Both the position numbers and the translations under genes were made by a program. Source: an uncultured bacterium (GTDB lineage: Bacteria; Planctomycetota; Phycisphaerae; Phycisphaerales; UBA1924). From it: DNA of 64,000 nucleotides. The notes under the pieces are model-generated. The model had not been told where the DNA came from, did not search any database, and saw only the letters and a program-made list of their open reading frames with translations. This document shows positions 1-9,055 of this stretch, piece after piece. The stretch covers positions 62,001-126,000 of the forward strand of contig CAILKP010000026.1 of NCBI GenBank assembly GCA_903834785.1. Reading direction: 5' to 3'. Position 1 is the stretch's first letter; every line of letters starts with the position of its first letter.

Positions 1-36
1 GTCTGGTGAGCCTGCCCACTCCAGGGGCCCGGCCCC

Positions 37-206
37 TTGGACTCCCCGCGTCCCCGCCTCCCCCGCCTTCCTGCCTTCCCTTTTCTCTTTGATCTTTTCT
101 CTTTCCCCTCTTCTTTTTTCCCCTCCGCGTTCCTTGCCTTTCCCCCCCTCCCCTTCCGTTTCCTCCGCGTTCATCTCTCCTGTCTTTTCTTCGCTCTCGG
201 TTTTCA
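37..206. repeat. Composite pyrimidine-rich intergenic repeat array
   Basis: Almost pure C/T on the plus strand. It holds the modules TCCGCGTTCCTTGCCTTTC and CCGTTTCCTCCGCGTTCATC, which recur near 40.4, 57.8 and 63.7 kb. No convincing gene is seen; open frames here are low-complexity Pro/Ser/Phe translations. Confidence 0.6.
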
Positions 207-2384
207 ATGGAACGTCCCACCTTCTCACCCTTCTGGCACCGCATCCGCAGCATGAAGCCGCGCTTGCGCCCCCACGTCCAGATCACGCGCCAGCACTACC
301 GCGGCCGCCGGTGGCACGTTGTTCATGATCCGACCAGCAACCAGTTCTACCGCCTCAACCCCGTCGCCCACGACTTCGTCTCATCGCTCGATGGTGCCCG
401 CACAGTCGATGATGCCTGGCAGCAGTCCCTGACGCGCCACGGGGATGCCTCGCCCACGCAAAACGAGATCATCGAGCTGCTCAGCCAGCTCTACTCCTCC
501 AACCTCCTGTCGACCGATGCTGCGCCCGAGACGGCCCAGCTCCTGACCCGCGGCAAGGAACGGGCCGCCAAACGCTTCAAGCAGCAGGCCATTGGCCTGA
601 TGTACCTGCGCGTCAAGCTCTTTAATCCCGACCCGCTGCTTACGTTCCTGCTGCCCATCTTCCGCCCCTTCCTGTCACTCTGGGGTCTGGCCGCGTGGGC
701 CTGCCTCATCATCTACGCCCTGGTCCGCGTGTTCTCTGGTGACTGGACGCGCCTGGCCGCCGGCCTGGACTCGGTGGTCGCCCCCAGCAACTGGGGCTAC
801 CTCATGGTCACCTTCGTTGCCCTCAAGGCCTGGCACGAGCTCGGCCACGGCCTGATCTGCCGCCGCTTCGGCGGTCAGGTGCCCGAGTGCGGTGCCATGC
901 TCCTGGTCCTTCTGCCCGCTCCGTACGTCGATGCCTCTTCCTGCTGGGCCTTCCCCAGCAAGTGGCAGCGCATGGCCGTCGGTGCCGGCGGCATGCTCTT
1001 TGAACTCGCCGCTGCTGCCGTCGCCGCGCTCATCTGGGTCTCCACGCCGGATGGCGCGCTGATCAAGCAGATCTGCTACTTCGTCATGATCACCAGCGGC
1101 GTGTCGACCATCCTCTTCAACGGCAACCCGCTGATGCGGTTCGACGGCTACTTCATCTTCGCTGACCTCATCGAGGTTCCCAACCTCATGCAGCGCTCCC
1201 AGAAGTCCCTGACCTGGCTCGTCCAGCGCTACATCTACGGCCTGAAGAACCAGCGCCCGCCATCGAGCGTTCGCTCGGAGATGTGGATCCTGGTCATCTA
1301 CGGCGTGGCCGCCATGATCTACCGCGTCTTCCTCTTCATCGTCATCACGCTCTACGTCCTGGGCCTCTGGTTCATCGTCGGCGTTCTGCTGGCCGCATGG
1401 ACCGCCGGCATGTGGTTCTTCGGACCCATCGGCAAGTTCATCCACTGGCTCTCCAGCTCCTCGCAACTGGTTGATCACCGCGCCCGCGCTGTGCTCACCA
1501 GTATCGCCATGGCCGCTGCCCTGGTCGTCTTGGTCGGCCTCCTCCCCCTGCCCGACTACCGCCGCGCCCGCGGCGTCATCGACACCGCCGGCAAGTCCGG
1601 TGTCTTCATCGGCACCGATGGCTTCGTCGAGGCCGCCCACGTCCGCCCCGGTGACTTAGTCAAGGCCGGCGACCCGCTGCTGACCCTCTCCAGCCCCGAG
1701 CTCGACAGCAACGAGAACATCGCCCGCGCCCGCCTGACCGATGCGGTCCTCGAGCGCTCCGAGGCCTACTCCAAGGACGATGCCCCCGCCGCCGCCGTTG
1801 CCCAGCGCAAGATCGAAGCCGCCCAGCAGCAGCTGGATGACCTGACCTTCCGTCGCTCCCAGCTCATCGTCCGTGCCCCGCGCGATGGCACCGTCGTCGC
1901 CGCCGATCCCACGCTCCTGGTCGGGGCCTACATCACCCGCGGCAAGCCGGTCTGCCTCATCGTCGACCTGACGACCGTCCGCATCACCGCCGTCATGAAT
2001 CAGGCCGAGGCCGCCTGGCTCTTCGAACTCCCCGAGGCCGACATCGCCGCGGAGATCCGCCCCGTCTCTGACCCCTTCGCTCTGACCTCCGTCGCCCACC
2101 TGCGGGCCATCCCCGCCGGCCAGCGTGATCTGCCGCACGAGTCGCTCTCCTTCGCCGGTGGTGGCGAGGTCGAGGTCCGCCCCGATGACCCCGCCCGTCG
2201 CCGCATGAAGTCCGAACTCTTCAACGTCTACCTGGAGCCCGCGATGGTCGACGGCGTCAACCCGCTGGCCAGCGCACCGCTCGGTCAGCGCGTTCACCTC
2301 CGCTTCGCTTTGCCCAGCAAGCCCATCCTCGATCAGCTCATCGACCGCATCAACAAGACCCTCCAGGGCCGCGTCAACCTCTAA
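207..2384 (+). CDS. M50 (site-2) metalloprotease fused to HlyD-like adaptor
   Basis: A 725-residue membrane protein, likely in the inner membrane. Residues about 20-105 resemble a PqqD-like peptide-binding domain. A multi-helix M50 core follows, with zinc motif HELGH at 210-214 and the distal motif NPLMRFDGYF with Asp313. After the last hydrophobic segment (about 425-445), residues about 460-605 look like the split lipoyl/HlyD region of a periplasmic adaptor (VRPGDLVKAGDPLL ... RAPRDGTVV). In known families this architecture accompanies peptide or bacteriocin export. The next gene begins 2 bases after the stop and encodes a SecA-like motor, so the two are probably co-translated. The start could instead be Met16 (position 252). 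The substrate is unknown, and a partner may lie upstream of the window. Confidence 0.85.
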   Translation: MERPTFSPFWHRIRSMKPRLRPHVQITRQHYRGRRWHVVHDPTSNQFYRLNPVAHDFVSSLDGARTVDDAWQQSLTRHGDASPTQNEIIELLSQLYSSNLLSTDAAPETAQLLTRGKERAAKRFKQQAIGLMYLRVKLFNPDPLLTFLLPIFRPFLSLWGLAAWACLIIYALVRVFSGDWTRLAAGLDSVVAPSNWGYLMVTFVALKAWHELGHGLICRRFGGQVPECGAMLLVLLPAPYVDASSCWAFPSKWQRMAVGAGGMLFELAAAAVAALIWVSTPDGALIKQICYFVMITSGVSTILFNGNPLMRFDGYFIFADLIEVPNLMQRSQKSLTWLVQRYIYGLKNQRPPSSVRSEMWILVIYGVAAMIYRVFLFIVITLYVLGLWFIVGVLLAAWTAGMWFFGPIGKFIHWLSSSSQLVDHRARAVLTSIAMAAALVVLVGLLPLPDYRRARGVIDTAGKSGVFIGTDGFVEAAHVRPGDLVKAGDPLLTLSSPELDSNENIARARLTDAVLERSEAYSKDDAPAAAVAQRKIEAAQQQLDDLTFRRSQLIVRAPRDGTVVAADPTLLVGAYITRGKPVCLIVDLTTVRITAVMNQAEAAWLFELPEADIAAEIRPVSDPFALTSVAHLRAIPAGQRDLPHESLSFAGGGEVEVRPDDPARRRMKSELFNVYLEPAMVDGVNPLASAPLGQRVHLRFALPSKPILDQLIDRINKTLQGRVNL

Positions 2385-2386
2385 CC

Positions 2387-4399
2387 GTGCTCCAGGCAAA
2401 CACACAGTACCAGGCCCTCTACCAGTCGCTCGCCTCGCGCCAGCGCCGCACCCCGGCCGCAACCGGGCTCGATAAGTTCGCCGTCGTCGCCCAGCTCCGC
2501 ATCCGCCAGCGCCGCATCACCGTCCCCTGGCTCCGTCACCAGGCCGAGCTCATCGACCGCATCTCCCCCGAGCTTCGCCACCACACCGATGCCGCGCTCA
2601 GCCAGCGCATCAGCGACATCCGCGAGGTCTTCCTCCGCGGCCGCCAGGATGACGAGGCCGTCCGCCGCGGCTTTGCCGTCACCCGCGAAGTCGCACGCCG
2701 CGAAACCGGTGAGGAGCCCTACCTCGTCCAGCTCATGGGCGCGATGGCGATGTACCACTCCTGCATCGCCGAGATGCTCACCGGCGAGGGCAAGACGCTC
2801 ACCGCCGCCACCGTCGCCCCGCTGCTTGCCTGGGAGCACCGGCACCTGCACATCTTCACCGTCAACGACTATCTGGCCAAGCGCGATGCCGAGGGCCGCA
2901 CGCCCATCTTCGCGCGCCTGGGCCTCCGCTGCGGCGCAATCCAGCAGGAGCTCCAGCCCGCCGAACGTGCCGCCGTGTACGCCCTGCCCATCGTCTACGG
3001 AACCCCCAAGCAGATCGTCGCCGACTACCTGCGCGATCAGATCAAGCTCGGCAACATGACCAGTGCTTGGACGGGTATGCGCGAGCTCGGCAACGGCTCC
3101 ATGGCCTCACCCGCCGGCGCACCACCGCCGGGCCCGCTCGTCCCCGGCCTCACCGCCGCCATGGTCGATGAAGCCGACGGTGTCCTCATCGATGAGGCCG
3201 TCGTCCCGCTGATCATCGCTCAGAGCCGCAAGTCCGACGAGATGTCGGACATTTACCGCACCGCCAGCGAGCTCGCCTCGCAGCTGACCATCCGCGAGCA
3301 CTACACCGCTGATCTGCTCCGCCGCAAGGTCGAGCTCACGCGTCAGGGCAAGGCCCGCTGTGCGGAGCTCATTGCCTCCTGCCCGGCCCCGATCTGGCGG
3401 GCCACCCGCCGTGCCGAGGAGCTCATCCGCCAGTCCCTCGTCGCCCGGCACTGCTACAACGCTGGCCGCCAGTACGCCGTCATCGATGGCCGCGTCCAGA
3501 TCATCGACGAGTTCACCGGCCGCATCATGCCCGATCGCTCGTGGGAGCACGGCCTCCATCAGGCTGTTGAGGCCAAAGAAAGTGTCGAGGTCACCGCCGA
3601 CCGCGAAACCATCGCCCGCATGAGTTTCCAGCGGTTCTTCCGCATGTACCCGCTCATGTGCGGCATGACCGGCACCGCCGCCGATGCCACCGGTGAGCTC
3701 CAGCGCGTCTTCCAGCGCCGCGTCATCGTCATCCCCACCAACCGCCCCGTCGCCCGCAACGAGATGCCCACCCGCATCTTCCGCACCGCCGCCGCCCGCT
3801 GGGATGCTGTCACCGCCGCCATCGTCCAGGTGCACGCCACCGGCCGGCCCATCCTCGTCGGCACCCGCTCCGTCGAGGCCTCCGAAATCGTCTCCCGCGC
3901 CCTGACCGACCAGAACATCGACCACCGCGTCCTCAACGCCGTGCAGGACAAGGAAGAGGCAACCCTCGTCGCCAAGGCCGGTCAGCTCCACGCCGTCACC
4001 GTCGCCACCAACATGGCCGGCCGCGGCACCGATATCAAGATCATGCCCGAGGCCAAGAAGAAGGGCGGCCTCCACGTCATCCTCACCGAGATGCACGCCG
4101 CCCGGCGGATCGACCGCCAGTTCATCGGCCGCGCCGGCCGCCAGGGCGACCCCGGCTCCGCCCAGTCTTTCCTGTCGCTGCAAGACGAGCTCATCACGCT
4201 CTACACCAAGCGCCTGGGCACCGCGCTCGCCAACCTCACCTCCGGTGCCTCGGGTGATGAACTCTCCGGCCGCTCACTGGTTTGGGCCAAGCGACTTTTC
4301 AAACTCGCCCAGGCCCGCGCCCAGCACCGCGACCGCAACATGCGCTCCGAAGTCCTCCGCCAGGACGACTGGGTCGAGAAACATCTCCCCGGCATGTAA
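2387..4399 (+). CDS. Short SecA-like preprotein translocase ATPase
   Basis: A 670-residue SecA paralogue; housekeeping SecA is usually about 850-1000 residues. The motor is intact: Walker A MLTGEGKT at 130-137, Walker B VDEADGVLIDEA from 260, NMAGRGTDI at 542-550, and RIDRQFIGRAGRQGDPGS near 573-590. A Gly/Pro-rich insert lies at about 225-255. The C-terminal zinc finger and linker that bind SecB and lipid are absent, and the helical scaffold end is short. The start is GTG, 2 bases after the M50/HlyD stop, which indicates one operon. I infer an accessory translocase or ATPase dedicated to that membrane protease/adaptor, not the housekeeping SecA. Confidence 0.85.
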   Translation: MLQANTQYQALYQSLASRQRRTPAATGLDKFAVVAQLRIRQRRITVPWLRHQAELIDRISPELRHHTDAALSQRISDIREVFLRGRQDDEAVRRGFAVTREVARRETGEEPYLVQLMGAMAMYHSCIAEMLTGEGKTLTAATVAPLLAWEHRHLHIFTVNDYLAKRDAEGRTPIFARLGLRCGAIQQELQPAERAAVYALPIVYGTPKQIVADYLRDQIKLGNMTSAWTGMRELGNGSMASPAGAPPPGPLVPGLTAAMVDEADGVLIDEAVVPLIIAQSRKSDEMSDIYRTASELASQLTIREHYTADLLRRKVELTRQGKARCAELIASCPAPIWRATRRAEELIRQSLVARHCYNAGRQYAVIDGRVQIIDEFTGRIMPDRSWEHGLHQAVEAKESVEVTADRETIARMSFQRFFRMYPLMCGMTGTAADATGELQRVFQRRVIVIPTNRPVARNEMPTRIFRTAAARWDAVTAAIVQVHATGRPILVGTRSVEASEIVSRALTDQNIDHRVLNAVQDKEEATLVAKAGQLHAVTVATNMAGRGTDIKIMPEAKKKGGLHVILTEMHAARRIDRQFIGRAGRQGDPGSAQSFLSLQDELITLYTKRLGTALANLTSGASGDELSGRSLVWAKRLFKLAQARAQHRDRNMRSEVLRQDDWVEKHLPGM

Positions 4400-4410
4400 G
4401 CCCGCGCGTA

Positions 4411-4438
4411 GCACCGCCCTTCTGGGCGGTGTGCCTTT
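4411..4438 (+). terminator. GC hairpin after the SecA-like gene, copy 1
   Basis: CACCGCCC-TTCT-GGGCGGTG forms an 8-bp stem 12 bases after the stop codon, followed by GCCTTTGCTT. It is a plausible intrinsic terminator with a weak T tract. A near-identical second copy follows. Confidence 0.5.
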
Positions 4439-4448
4439 GCTTGCGTGG

Positions 4449-4474
4449 CACCTCTCTTCTGGGCGGTGTGCCTT
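4449..4474 (+). repeat. Tandem partial copy of the terminator hairpin
   Basis: Repeats CTTCTGGGCGGTGTGCCTT of the preceding hairpin. Its left arm has diverged (CACCTCTC instead of CACCGCCC), so its stem is weaker. Confidence 0.45.
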
Positions 4475-4489
4475 CGCCTTCACTCGCGA

Positions 4490-4610
4490 CTCACCACGCT
4501 CGTCCTACTACTTCCTCAGCTCCCCGCCGCTTCTTCTCCCCTCTCCCTTCCCCCCTCCGTTTCCTCCCCCTCCTCCGCGTCCTCCGCGTTCCACCACGGC
4601 GACTCACGGT
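4490..4610. repeat. Composite pyrimidine-rich array
   Basis: C/T-rich stretch with CTCCGTTTCCTCC and CCTCCGCGTTCC modules shared with the other arrays. It separates the convergent SecA-like and propeller/dockerin genes. Confidence 0.5.
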
Positions 4611-4632
4611 TCAAGACTCCCCCCTCGCGACT

Positions 4633-6276
4633 TCAACACCCCGCCATAAACGCATTGACAAACTCCACAAAGTCCGCGGCGTCCACTTCACCATCTGGCC
4701 CCAGCCCGTTCGCTCCGCCCCCGGCTACATCCGCCTGCGGGCCCGCCACCGCATCACCAATCGCAAACGCGTTGATGAACGCCACAAAGTCGTTCCCGTC
4801 CACCATGCCGTCCGGGTTCTTCACATTCGCCAGCGGCCCGCCCGCCACATCCGCCAGCGAGCATGCGCATGGCCCGACGTACAGCCACACCTGCCTGCTC
4901 GTCACACTCCCGCACCCGTTGCTCACCTCGCAGGAGTACCAGCCTGCGTCGTTTTGCGTGACCGCCTCAAACCGCAGCACCGGCGTCATCACTGTCGCAT
5001 TCACGACAAGTGGTATCGCCTGGTAGTTCCTCTGCCACTGAAACCGCGGCAGCGGCGCGCCATTCGCCTCCACCTCCAGCTCCGCCACACGCCCCGGGCA
5101 CGTCACCACGACCGATGGTTGCCGGGTGATGCTGACGGGTTCGCCCGCAGTCAGATACCGCACGATCGGACCCAGGGTCGCATCGCCCCGGTTTGGCGCC
5201 AGCACCACATCGCCGCCCTGCAGTCCGACGGCCCGCTGAGCACTTGAGATCTGCGGGTTGCCCAAGCTGGTCCAGCTCGTGCCATCCCACCGTGCCGCCA
5301 CGGCGGCTCCGCGCCCGGTGATGCTCAGCAGCCCCGTCGCCAGCAGCCCGCCATCCGGTGTCACGGAGAGGTCAGCCACACTGCCGGCCAGTCCGCTCAG
5401 CGTGCTCCACTGCTGTCCATCGAACCGCGAGACCGCGCCCAGCGCACTCCTGGCCGTCGTCAGCGAAGTGGAACTGACGACCAGCGATCCATCCGCCAAC
5501 ACCGCCATCGCCCCCGCATTGCCGCTGGTGATCCCGCCGAAGCTGACCCAGTTCCTCCCGTTCCACTGTGCGATCCCCACGATCCCGCCCTGCGTGAAGC
5601 TGCCACTGACCAGCAGCCCGCCTCCGGGCAGCTCCACCACATCCTTGAGTGTGCCGAGCAGCCCATCACCGATCGGCCGCCAAGCAGCACCGTCCCACCG
5701 TGCGATCCCGCGAATCGGGCTTGGCCCGCCCGATGAGATGTTCCCGATCGCGACAACGGAACCATCGGCCAGCACAAGCAGCTTCTCGACCGCTCCGCTC
5801 AGCTCCGTGCCCATCGCCGCCCAGTTCGTCCCGTTCCAACGAGCAACCTGCCTCACGGCAACACTATCGATCGATGTAAACACGCCGCCCACCACCACAT
5901 CGCCGCCAGGCAGCTTCGTTACCGTCCGCAGATACCCGCTGATCTGCGTGGCCAGCGGATGAACCGACTGATCCGCGGGGTTCCAGATGCCCGCCACCGT
6001 CAGCGTTCCATCGTCCGGGTTGGCCACGCGCCCGGCAAACAGCACGCGCTCCGCATCCCCGCCGCCGCCACCCAGCCGCACCATCGCGGCGACAAACTGC
6101 GAGTCCACCGTGTTCCACGCCCGCACACCCGCCGTCCACCGCGGCTCGCACTGCCCCGCCGCCCCCGCAACCGCACCACCCAGCACCATCGCGCACGCCG
6201 CCACCGTGCTCATCACGCCCATCACACAACGCCGCCCTCCGCGCGCACGATCCAACCGATCGATATTCCTGCCCAT
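4633..6276 (-). CDS. Secreted beta-propeller-like/Ig protein with GC-type dockerin tail
   Basis: About 547 residues from the ATG at 6276, chosen because a signal peptide follows directly (MSTVAACAMVLGGAVAGAAG, ending near residue 40). The body is a series of about 45-residue repeats built on WDG/WNG..W..(I/F)G and LPGG.L(L/V)(A/S)G, in the style of Kelch or delta-60 propellers. An Ig-like domain comes next (about 385-465, with CPGRVAELEV and AGWYSCEVSNGCGS). The C-terminus has two dockerin-like repeats (DGMVDGNDFVAFINAF and DGEVDAADFVEFVNAF) and ends in GC. An exported, surface-anchored or cell-wall protein is likely; its ligand is unknown. A TTG start at 6402 is possible but would delay the signal peptide. 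Confidence 0.8.
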   Translation of the reverse strand: MGRNIDRLDRARGGRRCVMGVMSTVAACAMVLGGAVAGAAGQCEPRWTAGVRAWNTVDSQFVAAMVRLGGGGGDAERVLFAGRVANPDDGTLTVAGIWNPADQSVHPLATQISGYLRTVTKLPGGDVVVGGVFTSIDSVAVRQVARWNGTNWAAMGTELSGAVEKLLVLADGSVVAIGNISSGGPSPIRGIARWDGAAWRPIGDGLLGTLKDVVELPGGGLLVSGSFTQGGIVGIAQWNGRNWVSFGGITSGNAGAMAVLADGSLVVSSTSLTTARSALGAVSRFDGQQWSTLSGLAGSVADLSVTPDGGLLATGLLSITGRGAAVAARWDGTSWTSLGNPQISSAQRAVGLQGGDVVLAPNRGDATLGPIVRYLTAGEPVSITRQPSVVVTCPGRVAELEVEANGAPLPRFQWQRNYQAIPLVVNATVMTPVLRFEAVTQNDAGWYSCEVSNGCGSVTSRQVWLYVGPCACSLADVAGGPLANVKNPDGMVDGNDFVAFINAFAIGDAVAGPQADVAGGGANGLGPDGEVDAADFVEFVNAFMAGC

Positions 6277-6577
6277 CGCCAGTACTCCTTGTCCAAACTG
6301 TCTCAAACCAGATCGTGCCGGGAACCACTCATCCAAGCCCTCCGTGGCAGAACGCCAGCGGTCAGGACTCAGCCCGGCACCGTTAATATACCACAATTCC
6401 AAACATCTGGATCCTGCTTCCGACGAACTTCACGATACCCACGGACGCACCCAAGCCGGCTCCGGCCACAAACCCCGCCAGATTCAACAAGATCCAACCA
6501 GACCCCGATCAAACCACCGCTCCCTCCTCCCAAATCCCCATCTCCTTCCATTCTCCCGCCCTATCTTCCCTTCCAGC
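6277..6577. promoter_or_regulatory. Divergent intergenic region
   Basis: Separates the leftward dockerin gene from the rightward phosphatase gene. An AT-rich patch with TATATTAA on the minus strand (about 6384-6392) could be a -10 region for the dockerin gene. I see no clear -35 partner or operator. Confidence 0.35.
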
Positions 6578-8317
6578 TTGGCCAGCACCCCCGCCAACCC
6601 GTCCGGTTCCGCAACCGCCCCTTCCAGCCCGGTTTCCGTCTCGCCGCAGATCTCCAGCCGCCCGCCGGAACAGGCCTCGATCCAGCTTTTCCTGACCGAC
6701 GGCTCCATCGCCCGGCTCTGTGATGAGATGTCCCGCCTGACCGGTGTCCCCCTCTGGCTAACCGATATCGACGGCCGCGCGGTCGTCCCGATCACCCCCA
6801 AGTCCGGCGAGGCCCCCTGGCAGATGCTCGACGCCCAGAAAGGTGCCGAGCGCGCCTTCTCCCTGGTCGGCAAGCCCATGCCCAACCGGCTCGACTTGTT
6901 CAAGGCGCCCATGCGCACCACCAGCGGCGATGTCGGTGCCATCGTCATGCCGGTGGACTGGGGTTCTGATGATCCCGCCGAGCGTCGCTCCCTCGAGCGT
7001 GCCGTGCTCATCCTGGCCAACTCCGCGGCCGAGTCCTGTCAAGGCCAGATCGATGTCCGCCGCCGCCTTGGCGAGCTTGATGCGCTCTTCCGCCTCTCGT
7101 CCCTGCTCGTCCAGGCCGACCAGGAAGACCGCGTCCTGCAGTCCGCCCTCGACCTCGCCCTCGATGCACTCCGCCTCGATGCCGGCTCCATCGCCGTGCT
7201 CGATGAAGCCGGCGACCTGCAGACCAAAGCCAGCCGCGGCCTCAGCCAGCTCTGGCTCCGCCAGCAGATGCCCCTGTCCACCGATGGCGCACTCCGCTCC
7301 CGCGCCCTGGCCGGTGAAACCGTCTGGGTCGCTGACCTGCTCGATGATCAGCGCATCGTCGACATCGAGCGCATCAGCAGCGAGAACATCCGCTCCCTGC
7401 TCATGGCCGGCCTGTGTTACCACGGCCGCGCCGCCGGCCTGCTGCGGCTGTACAGCCGCACACCGCGCAGCTTTACCGAGGAGGAGTCCGACCTCCTCCG
7501 CGCCATCGCCGATCAGGCCGCCATGGCCCTGGCCCACAACCGCCTCCGCAAGCTCCGCGAGCAGGACCAGGCCATGCAGCGCCAGCTCAAGCTCGCGGCA
7601 GATGTCCAGCGCCGCATGCTGCCCCGCAGCCTGCCCAAGTTCGACCGCTTCGACATCGCCGCCCGCTACGAGCCCAGCTTCCAGCTCGGCGGCGACTTTT
7701 ACGATGTCGAAACCCTCCACGGCAAGCTCGCCTTCGCCGTTGGTGATGTCGTCGGCAAGGGCGTCCCCGCCGCACTGATCATGTCCGCCGTCCGCAGCGC
7801 ACTGCGGGCCTACTCCTCCAGTGCCGCCACACTCGGTGAGCTGCTCAGCAAGGTCAACATCGCGACAGTTCGTGACACGCTCGAAAGCGAGTTCGTCACC
7901 CTGCTCGTCGGCCTGATTGATCCCGCCACCTGCGAGCTCATCGTCTCCTCCGCCGGCCACGACCCCGTCATCATCTTCCGCCCCCGGCCCGGCCAGCTCC
8001 CCGAAGTCTTCGAGTGCGGCAATCCCGGCCTGGTCGCCGGTGTCGACCCCGCCCAGGAGTACGAGGAAACCCGCCACCAGCTCCAGACCGGTGATGTCCT
8101 CATCGCTTACACCGACGGCCTGAGCGATGCCGTTGACTTCGACGGCCGCAAGTTCTCCCGCGCCCGCGTCGAGCGAACCGTCCTGACCTTCCTGGCCGCC
8201 GAGCCCACCGCCCCCGCCGGACGCGTCATCGAGCACATCATGTGGACCCTCCGCCAGTTCTGCGGCATCCGCATGAGCGTCGACGATGTCACCATCGTCG
8301 CCATCCGCGTGAAGTAA
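6578..8317 (+). CDS. GAF domain-SpoIIE/PP2C-type serine phosphatase (RsbU-like)
   Basis: About 579 residues. A TTG at 6578 is the most plausible start, since the open frame upstream is antisense to the dockerin gene and no ATG lies before the conserved region. An N-terminal sensory region (about 30-155) is followed by GAF (about 165-320), a short coiled linker and a SpoIIE phosphatase domain (about 335-579). Metal-site motifs are present: LGGDFYDV, VGDVVGKG, YTDGLSDA and the final DDVTIVAI. The family dephosphorylates anti-anti-sigma factors in partner-switching pathways. No anti-sigma partner is adjacent, so the target is unknown. Confidence 0.85.
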   Translation: MASTPANPSGSATAPSSPVSVSPQISSRPPEQASIQLFLTDGSIARLCDEMSRLTGVPLWLTDIDGRAVVPITPKSGEAPWQMLDAQKGAERAFSLVGKPMPNRLDLFKAPMRTTSGDVGAIVMPVDWGSDDPAERRSLERAVLILANSAAESCQGQIDVRRRLGELDALFRLSSLLVQADQEDRVLQSALDLALDALRLDAGSIAVLDEAGDLQTKASRGLSQLWLRQQMPLSTDGALRSRALAGETVWVADLLDDQRIVDIERISSENIRSLLMAGLCYHGRAAGLLRLYSRTPRSFTEEESDLLRAIADQAAMALAHNRLRKLREQDQAMQRQLKLAADVQRRMLPRSLPKFDRFDIAARYEPSFQLGGDFYDVETLHGKLAFAVGDVVGKGVPAALIMSAVRSALRAYSSSAATLGELLSKVNIATVRDTLESEFVTLLVGLIDPATCELIVSSAGHDPVIIFRPRPGQLPEVFECGNPGLVAGVDPAQEYEETRHQLQTGDVLIAYTDGLSDAVDFDGRKFSRARVERTVLTFLAAEPTAPAGRVIEHIMWTLRQFCGIRMSVDDVTIVAIRVK

Positions 8318-8410
8318 GCCCCGCCTATACCCCCCCAAGGTCGCCCTCCGCCCCCTTCGACCCCGCCCGGTCCGGCCCTGGCCCGGCCGCGCCCAGCCCG
8401 CCGCCACAAC

Positions 8411-8447
8411 CCAAAAACAAACCGCCCCCGGCAGGTGCCAGGGGCGG
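8411..8447 (-). terminator. Intrinsic terminator of tRNA-Leu
   Basis: Read on the minus strand: stem CCGCCCC..GGCA / TGCC..GGGGCGG followed by TTTGTTTTT, 13 bases beyond the tRNA 3' end. The plus strand has no T tract, so it serves the tRNA rather than the phosphatase gene. Confidence 0.7.
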
Positions 8448-8459
8448 GGTCGGAAGTCA

Positions 8460-8543
8460 TGCGGTCGAGAGGACTTGAACCTCCACGGGGGTGAGCCCAC
8501 TAGAACCTGAATCTAGCGCGTCTGCCAATTCCGCCACGACCGC
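8460..8543 (-). tRNA. tRNA-Leu (anticodon CAG)
   Basis: 84 nt with a long variable arm, as expected for Leu. Acceptor GCGGTCG pairs with CGACCGC. The anticodon loop TTCAGGT gives CAG. The T arm contains GTTCAAGTC. CCA is not encoded. It decodes CTG, a codon much used in this GC-rich DNA. Confidence 0.95.
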
Positions 8544-9055
8544 GTGTGTGGGGGTCGAGATGATACCCCCCCGACCCCCCGGCGGCAACCGCCCACCGGC
8601 CCTTCGCCCCGCCCGCCCGCCCTCTGCACGGGTGCCGTTCGGTACTAGTTGATGCCCGGTCGCCTCCTCCTTGCCGTGTCAGCCACTCACTGCCGAGTTA
8701 TCACCGCTCCGCCACCCCCGACCTTGCCCCCGCTCGTTCCGACCCACGGGCGGTGCCGCCTCTTGCGCATCACGCTTCGTTGGCTGTACACTAATTGGGA
8801 AGGCTGATGGAGGACAGGGCGGGGTTCCTCCACAAATGCGGGGCCCGTAGATTATCGGCCCCCGCGCGGATAGCCGGGCTATGTTGGTCGAGGAAATGTG
8901 TTACCTATGTCCAGAGCACGTTGTGCAACCCACGCCCTGGAACGTGCACTATGCGAACTAGCACCCCCTTCCCCTGGCGTTTCTTTTTCCTGCTTCCCCG
9001 ATTTAATCGCGACGTATTCCTACGTGTCAATAACCGTAGTGCAACGCCGATCAAC
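8544..9055. other. Intergenic region before the accessory patch
   Basis: 512 bases without a supported gene. It contains a hairpin with GCGGGGCC/GGCCCCCGC arms at about 8838-8873, with one bulged base. GC content drops towards the right. An alternative start (ATG 8951) of the next gene would fall here. Confidence 0.4.

Noticed and set aside
675..1640. Leftward 321-codon frame within the M50/HlyD gene
   Set aside because: Complement of a conserved gene; Gly/Asp/Val/His-rich shadow.
8460..8543. tRNA-Leu as the attachment site of the low-GC patch
   Set aside because: The patch lies on the 5' side of the tRNA, while integrases normally use the 3' end. No second tRNA fragment or integrase gene is visible.
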